Source: JASHPR01 sp963842355 (GTDB lineage Bacteria > Actinomycetota > Actinomycetes > Streptosporangiales > Streptosporangiaceae). Taken from it: a DNA stretch of 64,000 bases. The DNA lies in the NCBI GenBank assembly GCA_963842355.1, contig CAWJGC010000008.1:186001-250000 (forward strand), written 5' to 3'. Shown here piece after piece: positions 1-8,506 of the stretch (positions are counted from its first letter, which is position 1; each line of letters opens with the position of its first letter). Below the pieces are notes generated by a model. That model saw nothing but the letters and a program-made list of their open reading frames with translations, was not told the origin of the DNA and did not search any database. Both the position numbers and the translations under genes were made by a program.

Positions 1-409
1 ACGAGACCCCGGTCAGGACGTAGTCGCTGACGGTGTACCGCTTCACCGCCTGGTACATGCCCAGCGGTATGCCGAAGCCCAGCGAGACGATCGTGCCGAG
101 CAGCACCAGGATGATCGTCTTCGGCAGGTCCTGCGCGATCAGGCTGGCCACCGACTGGTTCAGCTTGGTGGAAAAACCGAGATTGCCGTGCAGAAGCTGG
201 TCGACCCACTTGATGTACTGGACGTAGAACGGCTGGTCGAAACCATACAGCTGGTTGTAGTGAGCGACCTGCGCGGCGGTGGCCCGCGGCCCCAGCAACG
301 ACCGGATAGGCCCGCCAGGAAATACGTGGACCAGCGCCAGCGTGATCACGGTCACGAAGAACAAGACAACGAGCGCCTGCAGGGAGCGCCGCACCAGGAA
401 TCCGATCAT
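1..409 (-). CDS. ABC transporter permease, DppB/OppB type (partial, C-terminus outside window)
   Basis: Inner-membrane permease subunit of a peptide/nickel-type ABC importer. Only the first ~136 codons are inside the window; the rest lies beyond base 1. The reading begins MIGFLVRRSLQ, followed by a hydrophobic helix (LVVLFFVTVITLALV), the FPGGP turn usual in the family, a soluble stretch (YGFDQPFYVQYIKW), and the start of the permease core (DLPKTIILVLLG). The ATG at 409 has GGAG seven bases upstream. It lies downstream of a family 5 solute-binding lipoprotein on the same strand, the standard order for these importers. The substrate cannot be read from this fragment. Confidence 0.85.
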   Translation of the reverse strand, partial: MIGFLVRRSLQALVVLFFVTVITLALVHVFPGGPIRSLLGPRATAAQVAHYNQLYGFDQPFYVQYIKWVDQLLHGNLGFSTKLNQSVASLIAQDLPKTIILVLLGTIVSLGFGIPLGMYQAVKRYTVSDYVLTGVS

Positions 410-517
410 CGAGCCACTCCTCGCCCGGGTCCGACGGCGCCGAAAGCCGGGTGCACAATCATGCTAGATCTCCTGGTTCGCGGTGGCTAGCCACTGACCT
501 GCTGGTTCCTGCGGGCC

Positions 518-552
518 GGCTGCTGTCCCGCGGTGCCCGCGGGACAGCAGCC
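518..552 (-). promoter_or_regulatory. Strong intra-operon hairpin between binding protein and permease
   Basis: Perfect 14-bp inverted repeat (518-531 with 539-552; arm GGCTGCTGTCCCGC) and a 7-base loop, 15 bases after the stop of the binding-protein gene and before the permease start. There is no T-run. Such hairpins commonly stabilise the upstream message and lower permease expression relative to the abundant lipoprotein. The structure is seen in the sequence; that role is inferred. Confidence 0.6.
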
Positions 553-567
553 GACTCGCTCCGCGAG

Positions 568-2442
568 CTACTTGGTGAAGTACCAGTACTCGGGGAACAG
601 GCTGAACATCGCGTTGTACGCGACGTTGTGCAGCTTGGTGCTGGCCGCGATGATTTCGTAGGGGTTGGGGCTCGGCACCCAGAGGAACGGCAGCTGCTGT
701 GCCGCGTACGTGGCGTACTGGTCGAACACCGACAGGCTGCCGCTGGTGTGCGTCTCGGTGATCAGCTTGTCCATCGTCGGGTCGGAGTAGTTGCCCGAGT
801 TCGACCCGGCGCCGGTCGCGAACAGCGGCTCGCCGGTCGGCTCGAAGCCCGGGCCGTCGAAGGCCCAGCCGCCGTAGGCGAACACCTGCACGTTGCACTT
901 CGGGCCCATCGGCGCGCACGGCGCGCTCTCGCCGATGATCGAGTTGAAGGACTGCCCGACGAGGACGATGTCGATGCCGATCTGGGAAGCGTCGGACTTG
1001 ATGGCCTGCCACATCGCCGTGGCCGCGGCCACGCCCGTCGAGTAGACGTACGTGAGCTTCAGCGGCTCGCCCTTGGTGATGCCGGCGCCGCACTTGGCCG
1101 GGTCCTGGCAGGTCATCACGCCGCCGGTTTCCGACCAGCCGTGGCTGGTCAGCAGCGCCTTCGCCGTGGCCAGGCTGAACGCGTACGGACCCTGACCGCT
1201 GTTCTCGTTCTGGATGGCCGGGGTGAACTGGTTCGCCGGCACGGTCGGGACCGCCCCCGAGGTCGGGACGGCGTACCCGCGCCAGATCGCCTTGCTGATG
1301 CCGGGCTGGTCGACGGCGTACTGCAGCGCCTGCCGGATGTAGAGCTGGCGGACCAGGAATCCCACCGCCGGGTTGTTGAAGTTGGGCTGGGCGTACTGGA
1401 TGCCGTAGTTGAAGAACGGCGTCAGGTAGTAGCTGCTGCCCAGCGGGTTGGTGGTCGGCAGCGGCGAGCTGGCCGGCTTCTGCGGCAGATCCGCCACCGG
1501 GATGTTGCCCACGTCGACCGACCCGGTCTTCAACGCGGTGTACTCGGTCGCGTCACTGGTGAAGGGCACGAACTTGATCGCCGACAGAATTGGCTTGGGG
1601 CTGCCCGAGTAGGTCTTGTTCGCCACCATGGTCACGTTGCCGTTGGTGCTGAAGCTGGACAGCTTCCACGGCCCGTCCACCACCGACCACAGCGGGCTGG
1701 TCGCGTAGGTCGAGGCGATCTTCGACTGGGCGGTCAGGAACGTGTAGACCGCCTTGCACTTGGCCCAGCCGTCGGCGGCGGTGTCGGTGGCGCACCCGCC
1801 GCTGCCCGGCTTGGCGCCCAGCGCGGTGACGTCCCAGGCCAGCGGCATCGGGTTGATCTCGGACAGCTGGTTGTAGGTGTACCAGAGGCTGGAGTAGGGC
1901 TTGTTCAGCTGCAAGGTCACCTGATCGGGCGTGGTAGCCGTGTAGGAGACGACGTTGTCCGGCAGCAGGCCCGCGGAGTACGCATACCAGTTGGCCTTCT
2001 CGGCCTCCGCCATGTTCAGGAAGAAGATCACGGACTGGGCGCCGACAGTCTCGCCGTCCGACCACTTCCAGCCCTTCATGGTGACCGACACGGTCTTGCC
2101 GCCGTTGGTGTACACGGGCGCGTTGGCCGGGGACAGCGGGTAGTTGACGGTCACGTTGCTGGGCGTGTTGTTGCCGAACATGTACAGCGGCCGGTACATC
2201 AGCCACTGGAACTGATTGCTGTTGTAGACGCTGGCGTTCGTGATCGCGTAGAACGGGAAGATCCAGTTATTGGTGATGCCGGCCGGCAGCGCGATCGTCG
2301 CCGTGCCGCCCGTGACCTTCGTGCCTGATGAGGCGCCCGTCGAACCGCTGCCGCCGCTGGAACTGCATCCGGCGGCTATCAGCGCGACCGCGGCCGTCGC
2401 GGCCGCCACCGCGAGAGGCAGCCTCCGTCTCCATCGATTCAT
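568..2442 (-). CDS. ABC transporter substrate-binding lipoprotein, family 5 (peptide/nickel type)
   Basis: Extracellular ligand-binding lipoprotein of a Dpp/Opp/Nik-type importer, 624 aa. The N-terminus has an arginine-rich stretch, a hydrophobic segment and a lipobox ending AAGC, followed by a Ser/Gly linker typical of surface lipoproteins. The mature domain has SBP_bac_5 features (GGTATIALP near the start, LKTGSVDVGNIP, QALQYAVDQPGISKAIW). ATG 2442 is chosen because AAGGAG lies just upstream and the signal peptide begins there; an in-frame ATG at 2481 would add basic residues of doubtful value. The permease follows downstream after a hairpin. Ligand unknown. Confidence 0.88.
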   Translation of the reverse strand: MNRWRRRLPLAVAAATAAVALIAAGCSSSGGSGSTGASSGTKVTGGTATIALPAGITNNWIFPFYAITNASVYNSNQFQWLMYRPLYMFGNNTPSNVTVNYPLSPANAPVYTNGGKTVSVTMKGWKWSDGETVGAQSVIFFLNMAEAEKANWYAYSAGLLPDNVVSYTATTPDQVTLQLNKPYSSLWYTYNQLSEINPMPLAWDVTALGAKPGSGGCATDTAADGWAKCKAVYTFLTAQSKIASTYATSPLWSVVDGPWKLSSFSTNGNVTMVANKTYSGSPKPILSAIKFVPFTSDATEYTALKTGSVDVGNIPVADLPQKPASSPLPTTNPLGSSYYLTPFFNYGIQYAQPNFNNPAVGFLVRQLYIRQALQYAVDQPGISKAIWRGYAVPTSGAVPTVPANQFTPAIQNENSGQGPYAFSLATAKALLTSHGWSETGGVMTCQDPAKCGAGITKGEPLKLTYVYSTGVAAATAMWQAIKSDASQIGIDIVLVGQSFNSIIGESAPCAPMGPKCNVQVFAYGGWAFDGPGFEPTGEPLFATGAGSNSGNYSDPTMDKLITETHTSGSLSVFDQYATYAAQQLPFLWVPSPNPYEIIAASTKLHNVAYNAMFSLFPEYWYFTK

Positions 2443-2450
2443 CTGCGCTC

Positions 2451-2530
2451 CTTCGTCGTGGCGCGCGGGCGCGCGCATCATGCCATACCGCTTCGTCGTG
2501 GCGCGCAGGCGCGCGCATCATGCCATACCG
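2451..2530. repeat. Two tandem 40-bp repeats in the leader of the binding-protein gene
   Basis: Copies 2451-2490 and 2491-2530 differ at one position (g at 2467, a at 2507). Each contains a near-palindromic GCGCGC-rich core and ends CATGCCATACCG or equivalent. The first copy abuts the Shine-Dalgarno of the lipoprotein gene. The rest of the 2443-2726 gap shows no recognisable gene. Confidence 0.9.
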
Positions 2531-2726
2531 CCGCGCGCCAGCGACACTTTCTCGTGGCTACGGTCCGCTCAGAGCGTAGTTTCACCGTCGTTACGGATTC
2601 CAGCCGGAAATGTCACAAGTTCCTATCGATGTCGTCAGAAGCCGTACTCGTCAGCTTGTCGTTACGCTGCCGTTACGTCGGTCAGACCGGTGATCGACGG
2701 GGCGGGTCGGCCGTGATCAGTGCTGG

Positions 2727-3491
2727 TCAGTTCCCCACCGCGTGCACGCCGCCGTCCACGTGCACGATCTCGCCGGTCGTGGCCGGGAACCAGTCGGACA
2801 GCAGCGCCACGCAGGCGCGCGCGGCGGGCTCGGGGTCGGACACGTCCCAGCCCAGCGGGGCCCGCGCCCCCCACGGGTCGGCGAGCCCGGCGAATCCGGG
2901 GATGCTGGTGGCGGCGATGGTCTTCAGCGGGCCGGCGGCCATCAGGTTGACCCGGATCCCCTGGGGCCCGAGATCGCGGGCCAGGTAGCGCGCGCAGGAC
3001 TCCAGGCCGGCCTTGGCCACGCCCATCCAGTCGTAGGCCGGCCAGGCCCGGCTGGCGTCGAAGTCCATCCCGACGATGGCACCGCCGTTGCCCATCAGCG
3101 GCAGTGCGGCGACGGCCAGCGCCTTCAGGGAGTACGCCGATACCCGGACCGCGGTGGCCACGTCCTCCCACGGCGTGGCCAGGAAGTTGCCGCCCATGGC
3201 GGACGGCGGCGCGAACGCGATCCCGTGCACCACCCCGTCCAGGCCGTCCACGTGCTCGGACACCCGTTCCGCCAGCGAGTCGAGCTGGCCGCTGTCGGTC
3301 ACGTCGAGCTCCAGCACCGGCGGCGGGTCGGGCAGCCGCCGGGCGATCCGCTGCACCAGGCTGAGCCGCCCGAACCCGGTGAGCACCACGGTCGCGCCCT
3401 CCTGCTGCGCGATCCGCGCCACGTGGAAGGCGATCGACGCGTCGGTGAGCACCCCGGCCACCAGTATCCGCTTGCCGTCCAGGATTCCCAT
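2727..3491 (-). CDS. fabI: Enoyl-[acyl-carrier-protein] reductase (NADH), FabI/InhA type
   Basis: Last reductive step of type II fatty-acid elongation: trans-2-enoyl-ACP to acyl-ACP using NADH, in the cytosol. 254 aa, the usual FabI length. It begins MGILDGKRILVAGVLTDASI, the divergent SDR nucleotide-binding motif of FabI, and keeps the Tyr-x6-Lys pair (YDWMGVAK) and the late VNLMAAGPLKT stretch of the substrate loop. It lies 28 bases downstream of fabG on the same strand, matching the mycobacterial fabG1-inhA pair, so the two are probably cotranscribed. Identification is strong. Confidence 0.95.
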   Translation of the reverse strand: MGILDGKRILVAGVLTDASIAFHVARIAQQEGATVVLTGFGRLSLVQRIARRLPDPPPVLELDVTDSGQLDSLAERVSEHVDGLDGVVHGIAFAPPSAMGGNFLATPWEDVATAVRVSAYSLKALAVAALPLMGNGGAIVGMDFDASRAWPAYDWMGVAKAGLESCARYLARDLGPQGIRVNLMAAGPLKTIAATSIPGFAGLADPWGARAPLGWDVSDPEPAARACVALLSDWFPATTGEIVHVDGGVHAVGN

Positions 3492-3519
3492 CGCGCTGTC
3501 CTTCCCGCTGGCCCGCTGG

Positions 3520-4224
3520 TCAGTGACCCATGCCCAGGCCGCCGTCGACCGGGATGACGGCCCCGGTGATGTACGCCGCCTCGGCCGAGGCCAGGAACGC
3601 GACCGCCGCGGCGACCTCGTCAGCGGACGCGAGCCGGCGCAGCGGCACGACGGCCAGGATCGCCGTCTTCCTCTCCTCGGGCAGCGCCGCGGTCATGTCG
3701 GTATCGACGAACCCGGGCGCGACCACGTTCACGGTGATGGACCTGCTGCCCAGCTCGCGGGCGAGCGACCGGGCCAGCCCGACCAGGCCGGCCTTGGACG
3801 CCGCGTAGTTGGCCTGGCCGGCCGAGCCGAGCAGGCCCACGACCGAGGAGATGAAGACGATCCGCCCCCGGCGCAGCCGGATCATGCCCTTGGCGGCGCG
3901 TTTGGCCACCCGGTACGCGCCGGTCAGGTTGGTGTCGAGCACCGCGGCGAAGTCGTCCTCGCTCATCAGCGCGAGCAACTGGTCACGGGTGATCCCGGCG
4001 TTGGCCACCAGCACCTCGACCGGCCCGTGGGCCGCCTCGGCCTGCCGGAACGCGTCGTCGACCGAGGCCGCGTCACGGACGTCACAGCGCGCGACCGTCA
4101 GCCCGTCGACCTGGTCGCCGGAGCGCGAGGTGACGGTGACCGCGTCCCCGCCGGCCGCCAGCCGCCGGGCGATGGCCAGACCGATTCCCCGGTTCCCTCC
4201 GGTCACCAGGACTGATCGGCTCAT
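3520..4224 (-). CDS. fabG: 3-oxoacyl-[acyl-carrier-protein] reductase FabG
   Basis: NADPH-dependent ketoreductase of fatty-acid elongation, 234 aa SDR. The protein shows TGGNRGIG (Rossmann), NAGIT, the catalytic ISS...Y-A-A-S-K set, and VAPGFVDTDM. The ATG at 4224 is chosen because GGAGGTGA sits five bases upstream; an in-frame ATG at 4239 would overlap that ribosome binding site. First gene of the fabG-fabI unit. A long reading frame upstream in the same phase is an artefact of GC-rich antisense over tldD. Confidence 0.95.
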   Translation of the reverse strand: MSRSVLVTGGNRGIGLAIARRLAAGGDAVTVTSRSGDQVDGLTVARCDVRDAASVDDAFRQAEAAHGPVEVLVANAGITRDQLLALMSEDDFAAVLDTNLTGAYRVAKRAAKGMIRLRRGRIVFISSVVGLLGSAGQANYAASKAGLVGLARSLARELGSRSITVNVVAPGFVDTDMTAALPEERKTAILAVVPLRRLASADEVAAAVAFLASAEAAYITGAVIPVDGGLGMGH

Positions 4225-4332
4225 CGGCGTCACCTCCATCGCGTCCTGGCGAGCGTACCGGCCCGGCGGGCGGCGCGCCGGGGCCGGGTTCGCGTCCGGG
4301 TCCGGGCGGCGAGCGGGATAGATTGGCCTGCC

Positions 4333-5862
4333 GTGACCCACAGCGCCGCCGCGATCGACCCGGAGTTCACCGCCCATCCGCTGCGCACGCTGGCGGACAC
4401 CGCGCTGCAGCGCGCCGCGGACCTGGGGGCGGAGCACGCAGACTTCCGCGCGGAGCGCGTCAGGGGCCAGCAGATCGGCCTGTCGGACGGGGGCCTGGAG
4501 ACCCTCTACGACACCGACGACCTGGGTCTGTCCGTCCGCGTGGTGGTGGAGGGGACCTGGGGGTTCGCCTCGGCGGTGGACCTGACCCCGGAGGCGGCGG
4601 CCCGGGCCGCCGCCGAGGCCGTCGAGGTCGCCCGGGTCGCGGCGGCCATCAACACCGAGCGGATCGACCTGGCCCCGGCACCCGCGCACGGCGACGTCAC
4701 CTGGGTGTCCGCCTACCAGGTCGACCCGTTCACCGTCGGGGTCGCCGACAAGATCGCGCTGCTCGCCGGGTGGAGTTCGGGGCTGCTCGCCCACGACGCG
4801 GTCGATCACGTCGACGCGTCGCTGCTGCAGGTGCGGGAAACCAAGTTCTACACCGACGGCGCCACCACGGCCACCCAGCAGCGGGTGCGGCTGCATCCCC
4901 GCGTGACCGCGGTCGCGGTCGAGCCCGGCGGCAGGTTCGAGACCATGCGCACGCTCGCCCCGCCCGTCGGCCGCGGCTACGAGTACCTGGGCGGCCCCCC
5001 GGGGGGATGGGACTTCTCCGCCGAGCTGGCCGAGCTGCCCGGGCTCCTGGCCGCGAAGCTGGCCGCGCCTCCGGTCACGGCGGGCCGGTACGACCTGGTC
5101 ATCGACCCCTCGAACCTGTGGCTGACGATCCACGAGTCGATCGGGCACGCCACCGAGCTCGACCGCGCGCTCGGGTACGAGGCGGCCTACGCGGGGACGT
5201 CGTTCGCCACGCCGGACCAGCTCGGCCGTCTGCAGTACGGCCCGCCGTCGATGCACGTCACCGGGGACCGGACGGCCGAGCACGGCCTGGCCACGGTGGG
5301 CTACGACGACGAAGGGGTCGCGGCGCAGGCCTGGGACCTGATCTCCGGCGGCGTGCTGACCGGGTACCAGCTCGACCGGCGGATGGCCCGCATGCCAGGA
5401 TCCGGCGCGGTCGGCGGCGCATCCAACGGGTGTGCGTTCGCCGACTCGCCCGGGCACATGCCGATCCAGCGGATGGCCAACGTCTCGCTGCAGCCGGCCG
5501 TCAGCGGCCCGTCCACCGCGGACCTGATCGCCGGCGTGCAGCACGGGATCTACGTGGTCGGCGACAAGAGCTGGTCGATCGACATGCAGCGGTACAACTT
5601 CCAGTTCACGGGTCAGCGGTTCTTCCTGATCTCCGGCGGCCAGCTGGCCGGCCAGATCCGCGACGTGGCCTACCAGGCCACGACCACGGACTTCTGGAAC
5701 TCGATGGAGGCCGTCGGCGGGCCGCAGACCTACCTGCTCGGCGGCGCCTTCAACTGCGGCAAGGGCCAGCCCAGCCAGATCGCGCCGGTCAGCCACGGAT
5801 GCCCCGCCGTCCTCATGCGGGGCATCCGGATACTCAACACGGCGGAAGAAGGCGGACGATGA
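4333..5862 (+). CDS. tldD: TldD metalloprotease subunit
   Basis: Catalytic subunit of the TldD/TldE complex, which trims unfolded or leader peptides in the cytosol. 509 aa, GTG start. The zinc-binding H-E-x-x-x-H motif is present as HESIGH at about residues 267-272, followed by ELDRALGYEAAYAGTS as in the family. The C-terminus carries GDKSWSIDMQRYNFQFTGQ. The stop overlaps the tldE start (ATGA), implying translational coupling. In some bacteria this pair matures ribosomally made peptides, but no precursor gene is visible nearby. Confidence 0.95.
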   Translation: MTHSAAAIDPEFTAHPLRTLADTALQRAADLGAEHADFRAERVRGQQIGLSDGGLETLYDTDDLGLSVRVVVEGTWGFASAVDLTPEAAARAAAEAVEVARVAAAINTERIDLAPAPAHGDVTWVSAYQVDPFTVGVADKIALLAGWSSGLLAHDAVDHVDASLLQVRETKFYTDGATTATQQRVRLHPRVTAVAVEPGGRFETMRTLAPPVGRGYEYLGGPPGGWDFSAELAELPGLLAAKLAAPPVTAGRYDLVIDPSNLWLTIHESIGHATELDRALGYEAAYAGTSFATPDQLGRLQYGPPSMHVTGDRTAEHGLATVGYDDEGVAAQAWDLISGGVLTGYQLDRRMARMPGSGAVGGASNGCAFADSPGHMPIQRMANVSLQPAVSGPSTADLIAGVQHGIYVVGDKSWSIDMQRYNFQFTGQRFFLISGGQLAGQIRDVAYQATTTDFWNSMEAVGGPQTYLLGGAFNCGKGQPSQIAPVSHGCPAVLMRGIRILNTAEEGGR

Positions 5863-7322
5863 CGGTGCAGGCGGCGGGCCGGATCGGGCCGCAAGAAGCC
5901 GTCGAGCGGGCCCTGCACGCGGCGGCCTGCGACGACTGCGTGGCGATCGCCGAGGAGACGTCGTCGGCGAACCTGCGCTGGGCCGGCAATACGCTCACCA
6001 CGAACGGCATCTCCCGGTCGCGCAGGCTCACGGTGATCGCCATCAGCCGCGACCGCGCCCAGGCGCGGGCGGGCGTGGTGTCCCGGGCCGGGGTCGGCCG
6101 GGATCAGATCGCCGGCCTCGTGGCCGAGGCCGAGCGGGCGGCGTCCGAGGCTTCCCCCGCCGAGGATGCGCAGCCGCTGCCGGGACCGGCCGGCGGCGGT
6201 GCGTTCGGGAACGAAAATAAAGCGGGCCGCGCGGGCCTTGATCACGCGCCGGCCTGGGACGAACCGCCGGGCGGGACCGAGATCGCGGTGCTGCGCGGCT
6301 TCGCCGGCGCGCTCGGCGACGCGTTCGGCGTCGCGGCCGCGGGCGGGCGGCGGCTGTACGGTTTCGCCCAGCACTCGGTGACGTCGCTGTTCCTCGGCAG
6401 CTCCAGCGGGCTGAGGCTGCGCCACGACCAGCCGTCGGGCCAGGTCGAGCTGAACGCGAAGTCGGCGGCACCGCTCGGACAGGCCCGGTCGGCCTGGGCC
6501 GGGGTGGGTACCCGTGACTTCACCGACGTCGACGTGGCCGCGCTGGAGGCGGGTCTGGCCCGGCGGCTGGACTGGGCCAGCCGGTCGGTCGAGCTGGCCC
6601 CGGGGCGGTACGAGACGCTGCTGCCGCCGAACGCCGTCGCCGACCTGCTGGTCTACCTGTACTGGTCGTCGGGCGCGAAGGACGCGGTGGACGGCCGGAC
6701 GGTGTTCAGCAGGCCCGGGGGCGGCACCCGGGTCGGGGAGCGGCTCGCCAGCCTGCCGGTCACGCTGCGCAGCGACCCCGGGGCGCCCGGGCTGGAGTGC
6801 GCGCCGTTCGTGATCGCGCGCGCGTCCCGCCGCCAGTCCTCGGTGTTCGACAACGGCCTGCCGCTGGCCCCCACCGCGTGGATCCGCGGCGGCGAGCTGG
6901 CCGCGCTGACCCAGACCCGGCACTCGGCCGAGCTGTCCGGGCTGCCGGTGACCCCCGCGATCAGCAACCTGATCATGGAGGCGCCCGGGAGCACGGCGTC
7001 GCTGGACGACATGATCGGCCGCACCGGCCGCGGGCTGCTGCTGACCTGCCTCTGGTACATCAGGGAGGTCGACCCCCAGACGCTGCTGCTCACCGGGCTG
7101 ACCAGGGACGGCGTCTACCTCGTCGAGAACGGCGAGGTCACCGGCGCGGTGAACAACTTCAGGTTCAACGAGAGCCCGGTGGCCGTGCTGGGCCGGGTCA
7201 CCGAGGCCGGCGCGACCGGCCCGTCCCTGCCCCGGGAGTGGAGCGACAACTTCACCCGCTGCGCCATGCCGCCGCTGCGGGTGGAGGGCTTCAACATGTC
7301 CTCGGTGAGCCAGGCCACCTGA
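5859..7322 (+). CDS. tldE: TldE/PmbA family metalloprotease subunit
   Basis: Partner of TldD, 487 aa, expected to form the heterodimer in which TldD holds the zinc. It has the PmbA-like N-terminal domain (CDDCVAIAEETSSANLRW) and the C-terminal region VTGAVNNFRFNESP, and lacks the HExxxH motif, as TldE should. ATG 5859 overlaps the TGA of tldD by four bases. The upstream reading frame continues open across tldD but is a shadow. A roughly 15-residue Gly/Pro-rich stretch near residues 105-120 is less conserved. Confidence 0.93.
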   Translation: MTVQAAGRIGPQEAVERALHAAACDDCVAIAEETSSANLRWAGNTLTTNGISRSRRLTVIAISRDRAQARAGVVSRAGVGRDQIAGLVAEAERAASEASPAEDAQPLPGPAGGGAFGNENKAGRAGLDHAPAWDEPPGGTEIAVLRGFAGALGDAFGVAAAGGRRLYGFAQHSVTSLFLGSSSGLRLRHDQPSGQVELNAKSAAPLGQARSAWAGVGTRDFTDVDVAALEAGLARRLDWASRSVELAPGRYETLLPPNAVADLLVYLYWSSGAKDAVDGRTVFSRPGGGTRVGERLASLPVTLRSDPGAPGLECAPFVIARASRRQSSVFDNGLPLAPTAWIRGGELAALTQTRHSAELSGLPVTPAISNLIMEAPGSTASLDDMIGRTGRGLLLTCLWYIREVDPQTLLLTGLTRDGVYLVENGEVTGAVNNFRFNESPVAVLGRVTEAGATGPSLPREWSDNFTRCAMPPLRVEGFNMSSVSQAT

Positions 7323-7333
7323 CCCGCGTAGCG

Positions 7334-7437
7334 ATGCCATCCGCGACGGCCGGCCTTGGTCGGCCCGAGCGGATGGCATGCGGGGGGTCCGGGGGGGTGG
7401 TGTTCCCCCCCGGGGTCAAGGTGTTCCCCCCCGGAGT
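7334..7437. repeat. Dispersed intergenic hairpin repeat, copy A
   Basis: A perfect 10-bp inverted repeat (ATGCCATCCG, 7334-7343, with 7370-7379) encloses a GC-rich loop. It is followed by G-runs and C-runs able to form a second hairpin, then two near-identical tandem 20-base units each containing GGTGTTCCCCCCCGG. A second copy of the whole arrangement lies at 30802-30877. It sits between the convergent tldE and dodecin genes and may act as a bidirectional terminator. Confidence 0.75.
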
Positions 7438-7652
7438 TAATCAGCGTCCTCCAGGCGGAAGCCGAGCTTGAGGCCGACCTGGTAGTGGGCGACCTGGCCG
7501 TCGACGATCTGGCCCCGGATCTGGGTCACCTCGAACCAGTCCAGGTGCCGCAGGGTCTGCCCGGCCCGGTGCAGCGCGCCCTGGATCGCGGGCTCGATCC
7601 CGTCCGGCGACGTGCCGACGATTTCGGTGACGCGATAGGTACGTTCGCTCAT
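7437..7652 (-). CDS. Dodecin (small flavin/CoA-binding protein)
   Basis: 71-aa dodecin, a dodecameric storage protein for FMN/riboflavin and, in actinobacteria, coenzyme A. The sequence fits the family throughout: YRVTEIVGTSPDGIEPAI, the LDWFEVTQIRG strand with the flavin-stacking Trp, and VAHYQVGLKLGFRLED at the end. The ATG at 7652 follows GGAGGA by four bases, better than an ATG 12 bases upstream. Transcribed alone, convergent with tldE. High confidence from the near-complete family match. Confidence 0.93.
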   Translation of the reverse strand: MSERTYRVTEIVGTSPDGIEPAIQGALHRAGQTLRHLDWFEVTQIRGQIVDGQVAHYQVGLKLGFRLEDAD

Positions 7653-7781
7653 ATTCTCCTCCATACTGGACAGTCGTGCCTGCGGGTGCCGCGCGACGTG
7701 TCCGCGGTGGACACGGCCACCAGGTGTACCGCATGCGCGACCAGAGGTGACGCACCGGCGCTACGGGCATACCGTGGGAGG

Positions 7782-8192
7782 GTGAAAGCCACGCACCATC
7801 CGCGCCGCGAGCAGACCCATGTGGTCACCGAGGCCCGCCCGCCGAAGTCGGAGGACATCGCCTACCGCGAGCGGCGGTACCTGATCATGATGGGCATCCG
7901 GCTGGCCTGCTTCGTGATCGCGGTGGTGCTGTTCGTGAACGGCGCCGGGTGGCTGACCGCGATCCCCGCGGTCGGCGCGATCGCCATTCCGTACTTCGCC
8001 GTCGTCTTCGCCAACGGCGGCCGCGAGCCGGCCTGCTGCCGCGGGTTCCGGCCTTACGAGCCGAACCTGCCGCGGCGATTCGGAGCGCCCGAGGGGAGCC
8101 AGGGCCCGGATCGGAGTGCCAATCCGAACGCCACTGAGCCCGGCGAGGCCGACATTCCGGGCACAAACGGCGCGTCTGAGCGGGCGGGCTGA
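7782..8192 (+). CDS. DUF3099 family membrane protein
   Basis: 136-aa protein of the actinobacterial DUF3099 family, function unknown. After a basic N-terminus (HHPRREQTHVVTEARPP) come the conserved DIAYRERRYLIMMGIRLACFV-type region and two transmembrane helices, then a polar C-terminal tail. GTG 7782 directly abuts a GGGAGG stretch, so spacing is poor; the message may be leaderless, or a GTG at 7821 may be used. It lies upstream of the sRNA promoter on the same strand. Confidence 0.8.
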   Translation: MKATHHPRREQTHVVTEARPPKSEDIAYRERRYLIMMGIRLACFVIAVVLFVNGAGWLTAIPAVGAIAIPYFAVVFANGGREPACCRGFRPYEPNLPRRFGAPEGSQGPDRSANPNATEPGEADIPGTNGASERAG

Positions 8193-8275
8193 ACGGGCGA
8201 CGAAAGGCCACAGGAAAACAGCTGATCAGCGGCGATCGACGCGCGTCCATGCCGAGATTCGCTTGTAATCCGGTC

Positions 8276-8305
8276 TTGACGCACAAGGGGGGGGTTCGGT
8301 GTAAC
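8276..8305 (+). promoter_or_regulatory. Sigma-70-type promoter of the 6C-like small RNA
   Basis: TTGACG at 8276-8281 and TGTAAC at 8300-8305 with an 18-base spacer. It is followed directly by a structured non-coding stretch and an intrinsic terminator, so it probably drives a ~120-base transcript. Confidence 0.65.
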
Positions 8306-8311
8306 ATGTTT

Positions 8312-8434
8312 GCCGGTGCTCTGGTCCCCCGCCGGGGCACCGATGCCGGCGTTCCGGGCCCCCGTCGGAGCGCCGATGAATGCGACGCCGGGTGGTTTGC
8401 CCCCGTAGCCACCCGGCGTCGCCCTTTCTTTTCT
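8312..8434 (+). ncRNA. 6C-family small RNA (C-rich loop sRNA)
   Basis: Three consecutive strong hairpins, each with a run of five cytosines in its loop: 8315-8341 (10-bp stem, loop TCCCCCG), 8348-8374 (10-bp stem, loop GCCCCCG), and the terminator stem 8382-8422 (14 bp, loop TTTGCCCCCGTAG). This repeated C-rich loop architecture is the hallmark of the actinobacterial 6C RNA, a trans-acting regulator implicated in growth, division and DNA replication genes. A promoter lies just upstream and no coding potential is seen. The consensus calls for about six C per loop; five here is a mild deviation. Confidence 0.78.
8382..8434 (+). terminator. Rho-independent terminator of the sRNA
   Basis: Perfect 14-bp stem (GCGACGCCGGGTGG, 8382-8395, with 8409-8422) followed by a pyrimidine tract CCTTTCTTTTCT. 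It ends the 6C-like transcript and insulates it from the convergent ABC genes. Confidence 0.88.
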
Positions 8435-8506
8435 CCGGCCGCTTCCGGCCAGGCGCCCGGATAGGCAACAAGTAAGTACCGGTCGCCGCGGCGGCCGCTT
8501 CCCGCC

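Noticed and set aside
451..2328. Long open frames antisense to real genes (also 11815-14043, 18110-19981, 29323-31644, 43459-45462, 59053-60885)
   Set aside because: They are mirror frames produced by high GC in the third position, are rich in Arg/Gly/Pro/Ala, and match no family. The opposite strand carries well-conserved proteins.
2451..2530. CRISPR-like repeat pair
   Set aside because: Two direct copies with no spacers and no cas genes; a simple tandem duplication.
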